A stretch of DNA of 13,565 nucleotides from Gemmatimonadota bacterium (GCA_029863105.1 JAOTWC010000015.1:1-13565), one strand, 5' to 3'. Positions 1 through 6,572 are shown, counted from the stretch's first letter. Translations and numbers: made by a program. Notes: generated by a model not told the origin, from the sequence alone.

Positions 1-28
1 GCGATTTCCGCAACCCATGTTGTAGCTC

Positions 29-607
29 ATGAACCAGCACGATTTTGGTGAACGGGCAGAAGACAATCTCCGGTTCATCCGATCCACCATGGAGCGCTCG
101 ACGCGCTTCACGGCCGTCTCGGGCTGGGGCGGAGTCGGTATGGGGGTGGTAGGCCTCATCGCAGCGGTCGCCGCAACTCGCTATCCCGTGTCCAGTCAGG
201 AGTGGATGATGATCTGGCTGGTCGGTGCCGCCGTCGCCGCTCCGGTCGGCGCCGTTTCCATCTGGTACAAGGCGGCACGCACAAACGTGGCCTTCAACGG
301 CGCCGCAGGGCGTGCGTTCGCCCTGTGCTTCTTCCCCGTCGTCGCCGCCGGAGCGATCGTTACATGGACCGTGGCCACGACCGCGCCCGGCGCCCTTCCC
401 GCCGTCTGGCTGTCGATGTACGGCGCGGCAATTACGGCGGGCTCCGCGTTCTCCGTCCGGATCCTGCCCGTCATGGGAGCCGGCTTCCTTCTGCTGGGAG
501 CCGCCGCCGGCCTGGTTCCGAGCTGGGGCAACATGGCCTTGCTGCTTGGCTTCGGGGTTCTCCACGTGGGTTTCGGCGCATTCATCGCGGCGCGCTACGA
601 TGGCTGA
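29..607 (+). CDS. Small multi-pass membrane protein, unknown function
   Basis: A 192-residue protein with a short polar N-terminus (about residues 1-28, acidic and basic) followed by roughly five or six hydrophobic segments (about 31-50, 58-80, 95-115, 122-140, 145-163 and 167-187), so it should lie in the inner membrane. I recognise no catalytic motif. Its stop overlaps the start of the winged-helix regulator downstream by 8 bases, so the two are almost certainly co-transcribed and translationally coupled. In GC-rich environmental phyla such small membrane proteins often sit beside an HTH_34-type regulator (from memory), which suggests a sensor or partner role, but that is inference. There is no convincing Shine-Dalgarno sequence before the ATG at 29. 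The upstream gene may end within a few bases of it, which would allow coupled translation. Confidence 0.75.
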   Translation: MNQHDFGERAEDNLRFIRSTMERSTRFTAVSGWGGVGMGVVGLIAAVAATRYPVSSQEWMMIWLVGAAVAAPVGAVSIWYKAARTNVAFNGAAGRAFALCFFPVVAAGAIVTWTVATTAPGALPAVWLSMYGAAITAGSAFSVRILPVMGAGFLLLGAAAGLVPSWGNMALLLGFGVLHVGFGAFIAARYDG

Positions 608-956
608 CGGCGCGGCGGCGGCGAACATGAACGACGATACCGCCCTGCCGGCCCAGCCGGCGGAAGCGCTTGCGCTGGATTCGCTGATTCATGAGCGCGT
701 TCGTCTCGGAATCGTCAGCGCGCTGGCAGGTCACGAGAGCGTCCGGTTCGTCGACCTGCGCGATGCTCTAGGGCTGACGGACGGCAACCTCAGCGCTCAC
801 GCGCGGAAGTTGGAGGACGCTGGCTACGTGACGTGCCAGAAGACGTTTGTCGGACGGACCCCCCGCACGGAGTACGCACTGACCGAGCTGGGGCGCAGGG
901 AGCTCGCAAGCTACCTGGGTCACCTGGAATCGATCATCAGAACGGCACGGCGCTGA
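600..956 (+). CDS. Winged-helix transcriptional regulator (HTH_34 / MarR-ArsR-like)
   Basis: A 118-residue DNA-binding protein. After a low-complexity Ala/Asp-rich N-terminus (about 1-25) comes a winged helix: an H-E-R-V-R-L-G-I-V helix (about 34-42), a second helix around VDLRDALGLT, a recognition helix in TDGNLSAHARKLEDAG, then a wing with a beta hairpin containing R-T-P-R-T-E-Y and the closing ALTELGRREL helix. The LTDGNLSxHxRKLExAGYV pattern is the hallmark of the HTH_34 family (PF13601). It lacks a ligand or sensor domain, so it probably responds through a partner or by dimerisation. It overlaps the membrane protein gene upstream by 8 bases; an in-frame ATG at 627 is an alternative start that would remove the overlap, and neither start has a clear ribosome binding site. 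The likely targets are its own neighbours, but I see no operator. Confidence 0.85.
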   Translation: MADGAAAANMNDDTALPAQPAEALALDSLIHERVRLGIVSALAGHESVRFVDLRDALGLTDGNLSAHARKLEDAGYVTCQKTFVGRTPRTEYALTELGRRELASYLGHLESIIRTARR

Positions 957-973
957 GCATCGTGGCACGCGCG

Positions 974-1468
974 ATGTGGCGGAGCGGTCCGGTTGTCGGA
1001 CTCCCCCTGCTGTTCGTCTTGCTGGCCACCGCCTGTACGATGCCCGACCCGCCGGAGCCTGCCACGGGGACGTTTGAGTGGACCACGTTCGAGAACTCCG
1101 CGGTGGGTTTTGAGCTGGAGGTTCCCGACAGCTACAGGCCGGATGTGGAATCCGGAGTGCATGCAGTGCTGTTCCGCTCCGATACGGGGGTTCCGGTCAA
1201 GGTCTATTGGACGACCGAGGCCGAGTCGAGAAGCCGAGGCCTGTGGTTCGGAGAGGCTCCCCTGGGACCCACGATTCTGGCCGGCCGGGAAGGATTGCTG
1301 TACGAGTACGTGCACTGCGACGGTCCCCTGTGCTCCCGGATGAAGTCCTACGTGATTCCCTTCCGGAGCCGTCACCTGGCGCTCGAATTCCGCAGCGGCG
1401 GAGAACTGCACGAAGTGAATCGACGAATCCTGGAATCCTTCCAGGTTCGCGAACCGGGTCGGGGCTAG
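974..1468 (+). CDS. Predicted lipoprotein, unknown function
   Basis: A 164-residue protein starting with a short basic stretch, a hydrophobic core (about residues 6-18) and a lipobox LATA-C with Cys21 as the predicted lipidated residue, followed by a Pro-rich linker. It is therefore exported and anchored in a membrane. The mature part reads as a mixed alpha/beta domain beginning with a pattern like FENSAVGFELEVPDSY, which resembles the start of PsbP/DUF1795-type domains; that is a weak resemblance only. Two cysteines in an H-C-D-G-P-L-C motif (about residues 113-119) could form a disulfide. The gene begins 17 bases after the regulator stop, on the same strand. A GTG at 962 is in frame and would add four residues (V-A-R-A). 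Its stop shares CTAG with the convergent flavin reductase gene. Confidence 0.72.
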   Translation: MWRSGPVVGLPLLFVLLATACTMPDPPEPATGTFEWTTFENSAVGFELEVPDSYRPDVESGVHAVLFRSDTGVPVKVYWTTEAESRSRGLWFGEAPLGPTILAGREGLLYEYVHCDGPLCSRMKSYVIPFRSRHLALEFRSGGELHEVNRRILESFQVREPGRG

Positions 1469-2094
1469 GCTCGCGGCCGGGGCAGAGTCAGGATTTCCCC
1501 CACGGTGCCATAATCTGCTCCCCACAACCGGCCGACAGGGCGAAGGGCTTCCGTGTCGATCGCCAGAGAACCCGCCCGGCGCTTCAACTCGGGCCGCACG
1601 CGCACGGCCGTGACGCGCCCGATGATCAGAGTGTTGGGCGCCGTACCCAGGTCCACCTCCCGGAACAGCTCGCACTCAAGCACGGCGGCGGCTGACCGTA
1701 CTGACGGGGCCGGAACGGCGTCGGCTTCCTGTTTGTCCAGGCCCGCCAGCCCGAATTCGTCGACTCCCGGTCCTACGTCCGCCGAGGACGCGTTGACCGC
1801 AGCGAGGTGTGCCTCGTCCACTACGTTGACCGTGAAGCATCGGGTGCCGCGGATGTTCGCGAGCGAGTCCTTCGGTCCCGAAGCACGGTGCCCGATCGAC
1901 ACGCCGACGAGCATCGGCGATGAGGCCAACGCCGCGAAGTAGCTGAACGGAGCCAGGTTGTCGGCGCCCCCGGGCGACCGCGTGCCCAGCCAACCGATCG
2001 GACGGGGCACGACGAGCGAGGTCAGGAGGTCATAGCGCTCCGTCCCGCTCAACTCGTCCACGTCGTACAGGTCCCAGTCCGCTGACCCCGACAT
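1465..2094 (-). CDS. Flavin reductase-like, FMN-binding split-barrel protein
   Basis: A 209-residue cytoplasmic protein of the flavin reductase-like family (PF01613, the DIM6/NTAB group), which bind FMN in a split barrel and typically reduce flavin with NAD(P)H for a partner monooxygenase. Family signatures are visible in order: the VVPRPIGWLGT strand (about 28-38), NLAPFSYF with its following loop (about 46-53), SPMLVGVSIG (about 59-68), the KDSLANI helix start (about 75-81) and the FTVNVV strand. The length is normal for the family. It has no recognisable monooxygenase partner in the window. It follows the DUF2461 gene with a one-base stop/start overlap (TGATG at 2092-2096), so the two form an operon. 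Substrate and physiological role cannot be read from the sequence. Confidence 0.88.
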   Translation of the reverse strand: MSGSADWDLYDVDELSGTERYDLLTSLVVPRPIGWLGTRSPGGADNLAPFSYFAALASSPMLVGVSIGHRASGPKDSLANIRGTRCFTVNVVDEAHLAAVNASSADVGPGVDEFGLAGLDKQEADAVPAPSVRSAAAVLECELFREVDLGTAPNTLIIGRVTAVRVRPELKRRAGSLAIDTEALRPVGRLWGADYGTVGEILTLPRPRA

Positions 2095-2771
2095 CAGAAC
2101 GGCAGACCCAGGGACGCCGTGAGGAATTTCATCAAGGCGATCGGCTCACGACACAGGTCGGTGAACCGGTGCGGGAAATCGGGCGCGGTCGCATCCTTTT
2201 CCGACAGGCGGTATACGGCGATGAAGTCCTTGCGCCTGAGGTCCTCGACCAGAGGATGGTTCGCGTCAAACCCGCGGGGCGGACGCTTGAGAGACTCTCC
2301 CTCCAGCTCCCAGCCGGCTTCAAGCACCTCATCCCGGGCCCTGACCCAATCCCGCGGGTACGCATCGATCCGAGACCGAATCGCCGATAGCGCCGGCCCG
2401 TCCGGATGCCACATGCCCGCCCCCACGAACACTTCGCCCGGAGCCAGGTGCAAGTAATAGCAGGGCGCGTGCGCATCCTTGCCGGCTTCGTGACGGAACT
2501 GAACGCCAGCCGACGTCTTGTACGGAGTTTTGTCGTTCGAGAATCGCGTATCCCGGTGAATCCGAAACAGCGATCCGCCGGATTTCCTGGCCACGGCAAG
2601 CATGGACGGACTGATGGCGGCCAGTGGCTCCTCGAACGCCTGGATGAACGCGAGCAGCGGCTCGCGCACGGACGCCTCGTACCTCGCCTGGTTCGCCTTG
2701 AACCACTCGCGGTCGTTGTTGACCTCGAGGTCTGCGAAGAATTTGAACAGGTCCGGAGTCAGCTGCACCAC
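2094..2771 (-). CDS. DUF2461 (TIGR02453-type) family protein
   Basis: A 225-residue soluble protein that I recognise as DUF2461 from its ordered signatures: F-K-F-F-x-D-L-x-x-N-N-x-R-E-W-F near the N-terminus (residues 9-24), the LFRIHRDTRFSNDKTPYKT block (about 68-86), then YYLHL-PGEVFVGAGMWHPD (about 104-122) and a C-terminal RxKDFxAVYRL stretch. The family is widespread and its biochemical function is, to my knowledge, not established. The start is a GTG (2769-2771) chosen because a strong Shine-Dalgarno sequence, GGAGGAAG (bases 2775-2782 on the minus strand), lies 3 bases before it; an adjacent second GTG at 2766-2768 is also possible. It is the first gene of a two-gene unit with the flavin reductase-like gene. 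Confidence 0.9.
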   Translation of the reverse strand: MVQLTPDLFKFFADLEVNNDREWFKANQARYEASVREPLLAFIQAFEEPLAAISPSMLAVARKSGGSLFRIHRDTRFSNDKTPYKTSAGVQFRHEAGKDAHAPCYYLHLAPGEVFVGAGMWHPDGPALSAIRSRIDAYPRDWVRARDEVLEAGWELEGESLKRPPRGFDANHPLVEDLRRKDFIAVYRLSEKDATAPDFPHRFTDLCREPIALMKFLTASLGLPF

Positions 2772-3288
2772 GTTCTTCCTCCCTGGTCGCCGCCGGGCAC
2801 CACGCGTCGGCGGACGGTCAGCGCGGAGAATAGCGACAAGCCGTACTGGAGGGGAGATTCCGAAGCGGGGCGGCGAGAACAGGTTGGACGGATGCTCCGG
2901 GTGAACTCCCCGGCTATTCCAGGTAATGTGGTCCGGTGTACGCCCGGAGCATCATACCGTCCTACCTGCCGTCCCCGTGTGGCAAGAGGCGATCCTGATC
3001 CGACGGGACATCCGAGCGACCGCAGCAGCCGCCAGGTTACGTCGCGCCACACGACGACATATCTCGTTTATTTGTATCATGTTACGGGATACGACAGGCG
3101 AGTCCGGCCAATTGCAGGCGGGTTCCCAGACCGCCGGTGGCCGTCGGGATTTCCCGCACTGGCGATCGGAGCAGTCTGGCGTTTGTGGTGCGGTCGGCGC
3201 ATTTCGCCACGTGCTTTCGGTCGGGTCAGCGACCGCGCATGTTTCGGTCGCCCACCCTCTGGACTCACCCCGTGCACAGGCCGGACAA
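2772..3288. other. 517-base divergent intergenic region
   Basis: This gap separates the DUF2461 gene (leftward) from the MATE exporter gene (rightward). It holds the long imperfect hairpin at 2886-2962 (listed separately), a small AT-richer patch around 3055-3095 that is the likeliest promoter area for the exporter, and a perfect 6-bp inverted repeat CGGTCG/CGACCG at 3218-3235 with a 6-nt spacer. I found no pair of good -35 and -10 boxes, no tRNA or known riboswitch signature and no convincing coding sequence. An in-frame extension of the exporter back to an ATG at 3079 exists but encodes about 70 polar, low-complexity residues and is unlikely to be real. Confidence 0.6.
2886..2962. repeat. 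Long imperfect inverted repeat (possible structured leader RNA)
   Basis: A perfect 11-base inverted repeat, GATGCTCCGGG at 2891-2901 and CCCGGAGCATC at 2943-2953, is extended by GGACG (2886-2890) pairing with CGTCC (2958-2962) across a 4-nt bulge on the right arm. A possible inner CCGG/CCGG pairing lies within the 41-nt loop. The element sits about 115 bases upstream of the DUF2461 start and over 320 bases before the exporter start, with no T-run after either arm, so it is not a canonical terminator. It could be a leader RNA structure or a regulator-binding region. No known riboswitch consensus was recognised on either strand. Confidence 0.5.
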
Positions 3289-4599
3289 ATGCCGTCGCCG
3301 ACGCGCCGCGATCACGATCGAGACATTCTGCGACTGGGGCTCCCCGCCCTCGGGGCGTTGGCGGCCGATCCGCTGGTATCGATCGTGGACACGGTGTTCG
3401 TCGGTCGCCTCGGCGTCGTTCCGCTCGCCGCGCTTGGCGTGAACGTCGCCGTCTTCTCGCTGGCGTTCGTTCTGTTCAACGTGCTCGAGTACGGCACGAC
3501 ACCAATGGTTGCCCGCGCGGGAGGCCGCGGAGACCGCCAGGCGGCCGGGCGGACCGTGATCCAGGCCCTGGCCGTGGCAGCGATCACGGGCCCGCTGGCC
3601 ATGCTGATCCTGCTGACATTCGCCCGTCCGATCGTCGGAATGATGGGCGCAACCGGAGAGCTCGTGGACCCGGCCGTGGCGTACTTGAGGATCCGGGCGC
3701 TCGCTGCTCCCGCCGTGCTCGTCGTAACCGCAGGCCATGGCATATTTCGCGGCTACCTGGACACCCGGACGCCGCTGATCGTTACCCTCGGACTCAACGT
3801 CGTCAACCTCGTGCTCGATCCGCTGTTGATCTTCGGGTTCGGACTCGGCATCGCAGGAGCCGCGATCGCGACAGTCGTCGCACAATGGACGGGAGCGCTG
3901 TGGTTCCTCGACCTGCTTCTGAGGAGACGGCGACAGGTGCTCGGCATCGAGCTGGCGCTTCCCCGACTCGTGGAGTTGATGCCGTTTCTCCGCATCGGTG
4001 GAGCACTGGCGCTGCGGACGTTCGCGCTGATCGGCACGATGACCGTTGCGACGGCCGTGGCAACGCGGGTCGGGACGGTAGCCGTCGCGGCGCACCTGGT
4101 GGCGACGGAGATCTGGCTGTTCCTGGCCCTCGTGGTGGATGCCCTCGCGGTGGCCGGCCAGGCTCTTGTCGCCCGATACCGGGGTGCCGGCGATGCAGCG
4201 GCTGCTCGCGCGGCCGCCGATCGCCTGCTGACGTGGGGACTGCGGATCGGCGTAACACTCGCGGTGCTGTTCTTCCTGCTGGCTCCCCTGCTTCCCGGCC
4301 TGTTCACGCCGGACATCGAGGTCGTGGCCGCCATTTCGCTCGTGTATCCGTTCATCGTCTTCATGCAGCCACTCAACGCTGTCGTGTTCGTATGGGACGG
4401 AGTGTTTCTCGGCGCGGAGGACTTCCGTTTTCTGGCCATTCAGATGATTCTGTCCGGCACCGCCGCGGGCGTCGTGCTGCTGATGGTCCTGCCCATGGGA
4501 TGGGGCCTGCCAGGCGTATGGTGGGGTATGGTCACGCTGATGCTCGTGCGCGGCGTTACGCTTGGATGGCGGTATTGGCGGGCCTGGCCCACGAATTAG
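3289..4599 (+). CDS. MATE family efflux transporter, DinF-like
   Basis: A 436-residue inner-membrane protein with about twelve hydrophobic segments and an internal two-fold repeat, the length and topology expected of MATE exporters. The N-terminus has the DinF-branch pattern: R-D-I-L-R-L-G-L-P-A-L-G-A-L-A-A-D-P-L followed by VDTVFVGRLG-V-PLAALG. A second signature, IFRGYLDTRTPL with a nearby N-V-V-N-L-V-L-D-P-L, closes the first half, as in other family members. MATE proteins use a sodium or proton gradient to export organic cations, drugs or metabolites; the substrate here cannot be deduced. ATG 3289 is chosen because the hydrophobic core begins shortly after it. Only a weak AGG..GGA ribosome binding site precedes it. 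The ccdA-like gene follows 45 bases later, and the two may share a transcript. Confidence 0.93.
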   Translation: MPSPTRRDHDRDILRLGLPALGALAADPLVSIVDTVFVGRLGVVPLAALGVNVAVFSLAFVLFNVLEYGTTPMVARAGGRGDRQAAGRTVIQALAVAAITGPLAMLILLTFARPIVGMMGATGELVDPAVAYLRIRALAAPAVLVVTAGHGIFRGYLDTRTPLIVTLGLNVVNLVLDPLLIFGFGLGIAGAAIATVVAQWTGALWFLDLLLRRRRQVLGIELALPRLVELMPFLRIGGALALRTFALIGTMTVATAVATRVGTVAVAAHLVATEIWLFLALVVDALAVAGQALVARYRGAGDAAAARAAADRLLTWGLRIGVTLAVLFFLLAPLLPGLFTPDIEVVAAISLVYPFIVFMQPLNAVVFVWDGVFLGAEDFRFLAIQMILSGTAAGVVLLMVLPMGWGLPGVWWGMVTLMLVRGVTLGWRYWRAWPTN

Positions 4600-4618
4600 G
4601 AAAGCAGAAAGGAACAGA

Positions 4619-4648
4619 TTGACTCCGGACTACGTTGCGCTGGCGTGA
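4619..4648 (+). promoter_or_regulatory. Possible 9-codon leader peptide before ccdA-like gene
   Basis: An AAAGGA Shine-Dalgarno-like sequence at 4608-4613 is followed 5 bases later by a TTG (4619) that opens a 9-codon frame (L-T-P-D-Y-V-A-L-A). Its TGA stop at 4646-4648 overlaps the GTG start of the CcdA-type gene (GTGA at 4645-4648). The GTG itself has no ribosome binding site directly upstream, so ribosomes may arrive by terminating on this leader. It could equally be chance, with the true start being an unusual codon such as the in-frame ATT at 4618. Confidence 0.25.
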
Positions 4649-5352
4649 TCGACTTCGATTCGCTCGGTTCCGCGCTGCAGCATGATCCGCTCGTCGCGAT
4701 CGGTCTGCTGTTTGCAGCCGGTATCGTCACGAGCCTCACGCCCTGCGTCTACCCGATGATTCCCATCACGGCAGGCATCATCGGCGGGAGCGCCGGGCCT
4801 GGCGCCGGCCGGGGACGCGTCGCGGCGCTGACGGCCGCCTATGTAACCGGACTCGCCACGCTGTATGCGACGGCGGGACTGATTGCGGGATTGTCGGGTC
4901 AGCTGTTCGGAACTCTGGCTGCAAGCTGGTGGACCCGCGGCCTCGTTGCGCTGCTGCTTACCGCTTTCGGGCTCGCACTGCTGGATGTGTTTCCCGTCCC
5001 GGTACCCAGGCGCCTGCTCGACAGGGTCGCCCGGTTGAAGGGAGGATCGGTGCCGGCCGTGTTCCTGCTCGGCGCCACGTCGGGCCTCGTCGCCGCGCCC
5101 TGCGGCGCGCCGGCATTCGCGGCCGTACTGACGTGGGTCTCGACGACCGGCAGTGGAACGCTGGGCTTCGTTTACCTGTTCGTGTTTTCGCTGGGCATGA
5201 CTGCCCTGCTCGTCGCCGTCGGCATGTCGGCCGGCCTTGCGAGCCGGCTACCGCGGCCGGGGCGCTGGACCATGTGGATCAAGACAGCGGGCGGGATTAT
5301 TCTGCTCGCGATGGCGGCATTCTACTACTATCAGGCCTGGCTGGTCCGGTAG
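4645..5352 (+). CDS. CcdA/DsbD-type transmembrane thiol-disulfide transporter
   Basis: A 235-residue inner-membrane protein with about six hydrophobic segments, matching the DsbD beta-domain/CcdA family (PF02683). These proteins carry reducing equivalents from cytoplasmic thioredoxin across the membrane to exported thioredoxin-like proteins. Both key cysteines are visible: Cys34 in LTPCVYPMIPITAGIIGG and Cys153 in AAPCGAP, at the expected places in the first and fourth segments. It lacks the periplasmic alpha and gamma domains of full DsbD, so it needs a separate exported partner, and a TlpA-like protein is encoded 20 bases downstream. The start is GTG 4645, overlapping the stop of a possible leader peptide. 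The likely task is reduction of extracytoplasmic cysteines, for instance in cytochrome c maturation or peroxide defence. Confidence 0.93.
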   Translation: MIDFDSLGSALQHDPLVAIGLLFAAGIVTSLTPCVYPMIPITAGIIGGSAGPGAGRGRVAALTAAYVTGLATLYATAGLIAGLSGQLFGTLAASWWTRGLVALLLTAFGLALLDVFPVPVPRRLLDRVARLKGGSVPAVFLLGATSGLVAAPCGAPAFAAVLTWVSTTGSGTLGFVYLFVFSLGMTALLVAVGMSAGLASRLPRPGRWTMWIKTAGGIILLAMAAFYYYQAWLVR

Positions 5353-5372
5353 TTCACCAGGGGACCACTCGC

Positions 5373-5906
5373 ATGCGCAGTTCGGATACACCGGGAGCAC
5401 GTCGACGGATGCTGGTGCCGACGCTCCTGTGCCTGATCGGGTTGACGGCACAGAGCGCTCAGGCTCAGACACAGGTAGGAATGGAAATCGGCCGTCGGCC
5501 GGATGCCCTGGCGCTGGAATCGGTGCACGGCGGCCGGGTGGACCTGGGCCAGGTCATCGGACACCGGCCCGTGCTGCTCGAGTTCTGGGCCACCTGGTGC
5601 CCGAAATGTCGGGCTCTCCATCCCAAGATGGAGGCCGCTCACGCGGAGTTCGGAGATCGCGTGGATTTCTACGGCGTCGCCGTCGCCGTCGGGCAGAACC
5701 CCCGGGGTGTTCGGCGACACCTCGAACGACATCCCCTGCCGTTCCCGATGTTATGGGACGCCCGAGGGGATGCCGTCCGGACGTTCATGGCTCCGGTAAC
5801 TTCCTACGTCGTCATCCTCGACGCAGACGGACGCGTTGCGTACACGGGAGTCGACTCCGGACAGGACATCCTCGGGGCTCTGCGGAGAGTCGTGGGCGCT
5901 CCCTAG
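5373..5906 (+). CDS. Exported TlpA-like thioredoxin-fold protein
   Basis: A 177-residue protein with a signal peptide: Arg-rich residues 9-12, a hydrophobic core at about 13-24 and a likely cleavage after AQA (residues 30-32 region). The mature part is a redoxin/TlpA domain with the active site WATWCPKC (Cys76 and Cys79). It should act outside the cytoplasm as a thiol-disulfide reductase, receiving electrons from the CcdA-type protein encoded just upstream. An AGGGGA ribosome binding site (5359-5364) precedes the ATG. The usual cis-proline directly before the strand of the active-site loop is not in its normal place: the segment reads APVTSYVVILDADG, with Pro three residues earlier than in typical VPTTFLIDxxG proteins. 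The stop shares CTAG with the facing peroxiredoxin gene. Confidence 0.9.
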   Translation: MRSSDTPGARRRMLVPTLLCLIGLTAQSAQAQTQVGMEIGRRPDALALESVHGGRVDLGQVIGHRPVLLEFWATWCPKCRALHPKMEAAHAEFGDRVDFYGVAVAVGQNPRGVRRHLERHPLPFPMLWDARGDAVRTFMAPVTSYVVILDADGRVAYTGVDSGQDILGALRRVVGAP

Positions 5907-6490
5907 TCGTCGCTGGAATTCTCGACAGGAGCCGTCCGCGCGATCGCTTGCCCCAGTTCCTCGTACGCCGTGGGATCGATCTCCCGGAACGGCGCGGCGA
6001 CCCAGCGAATGACACCTTCGGAATCGATGACGAACACGGTACGGTTGTCGATCACGCCGCCGCGGGATTCGCGCCACGCGCCGTACCGCTTGCCGACCTC
6101 GGAACCAGGGTCGCTGGCGAACAGGAACGGGAAGTCCGCGTCCCTCGCCCAGCTCTGCTGGGCTTCCGGCGAATCGGTGCTCACCGCCAGCAGAACGATG
6201 TCGCGCCCTCCACGAAACAGCTGTGCGTACTGATCACGGTACGCTTCCATTTGAATCGTTCAGCCAGGGGTCCTGGCCCTGAAGAAGAACGCGAGGACCA
6301 CCGTCTCGCCGCGAAAGTCCCTGAGCCGAATCGGATCCTGCAGGACTCCGTACCGCGTCGAGCCCACGAGCTCGAAATCGGGGGCCTCGGCACCGGCCGT
6401 GAGCGGGACACCCGCCTGCTGCCCGGCCGCCGGTCGCGTGCCGACGAGCGCGGCGGAGATGAGAAGAGCTGCGATACTGCGTTGAATCAT
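5903..6490 (-). CDS. Exported selenocysteine peroxiredoxin (AhpC/TSA family), read through TGA 6260-6262
   Basis: One continuous minus-strand frame of 196 codons, interrupted only by TGA at 6260-6262. Residues 1-24 form a signal peptide (M-I-Q-R-S then a hydrophobic core, A-A-G cleavage region). Then comes an AhpC/TSA domain: G-A-E-A-P-D-F-E-L (33-41), LRDFRGETVVLAFFFRARTPG (56-76), the TGA as residue 77, then T-I-Q-M-E-A-Y-R-D-Q-Y, VLLAVSTDSPEAQQSWA, DFPFLFASDP and VFVIDSEGVIRWVA. Homologues have the peroxidatic Cys exactly at residue 77 (TPGC-T-x-Q-M), so the TGA is read as selenocysteine. The whole protein contains no cysteine: without Sec it would have no redox centre. The start ATG 6490 has an AGGGGGA ribosome binding site. 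It should reduce peroxides outside the cytoplasm as a 1-Sec enzyme. The alternative is a nonsense mutation of a Cys codon. TGA serves as an ordinary stop in neighbouring genes, so recoding is local. Confidence 0.85.
6225..6244 (-). promoter_or_regulatory. SECIS-like hairpin in the peroxiredoxin mRNA
   Basis: In the peroxiredoxin mRNA, 15 nt after the in-frame UGA, GCGUAC (6239-6244) pairs perfectly with GUACGC (6225-6230) around the 8-nt loop CGUGAUCA. Bacterial SECIS elements are short stem-loops inside the coding region shortly after the UGA, with an apical loop about 16-37 nt away and a G in the first two loop bases. Here the loop begins 22 nt after the UGA and its second base is G, so it fits. 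A weaker lower stem (ACGA just after the UGA with UCGU further downstream) is possible. Such an element would bind SelB with Sec-tRNA. Confidence 0.65.
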
Positions 6491-6572
6491 GCGGTCCCCC
6501 TGTCTGCCATGGATCCCGAAAAGCTCCGCGGGGTTCAGTCCTCCTGTGAACATACGGTGCGGAGGGTCATCC

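Noticed and set aside
1..28. End of an upstream gene before base 29
   Set aside because: Two plus-strand frames end here (TAG at 23-25, or TGA at 30-32 overlapping the ATG as ATGA). Too few codons to decide which, if either, is real.
2926..2970. Cobalamin riboswitch suggested by ACCTGCC at 2964-2970
   Set aside because: Only the last seven bases match the box; the rest of the conserved core is absent.
3079..3288. Earlier in-frame ATG (3079) for the MATE exporter
   Set aside because: The added 70 residues are polar and low in complexity, unlike any MATE N-terminus; the family start pattern begins just after 3289.
2406..4622. Very long Arg/Pro/Gly-rich open frame on the plus strand across the DUF2461, intergenic and MATE regions
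   Set aside because: It is a GC-rich shadow of real genes: it lies antisense or out of frame to clearly homologous proteins and has no recognisable domain.
6260..6262. TGA read as a simple pseudogene-making stop
   Set aside because: It falls exactly on the catalytic Cys position, the frame is otherwise clean on both sides and a SECIS-like stem follows. A Cys-to-stop mutation is still possible and is stated as the alternative.
6487..6510. Seven-codon frame (ATG 6510 to TGA 6487) overlapping the peroxiredoxin start as ATGA
   Set aside because: It has no ribosome binding site, while the peroxiredoxin ATG has a good one of its own; probably chance.
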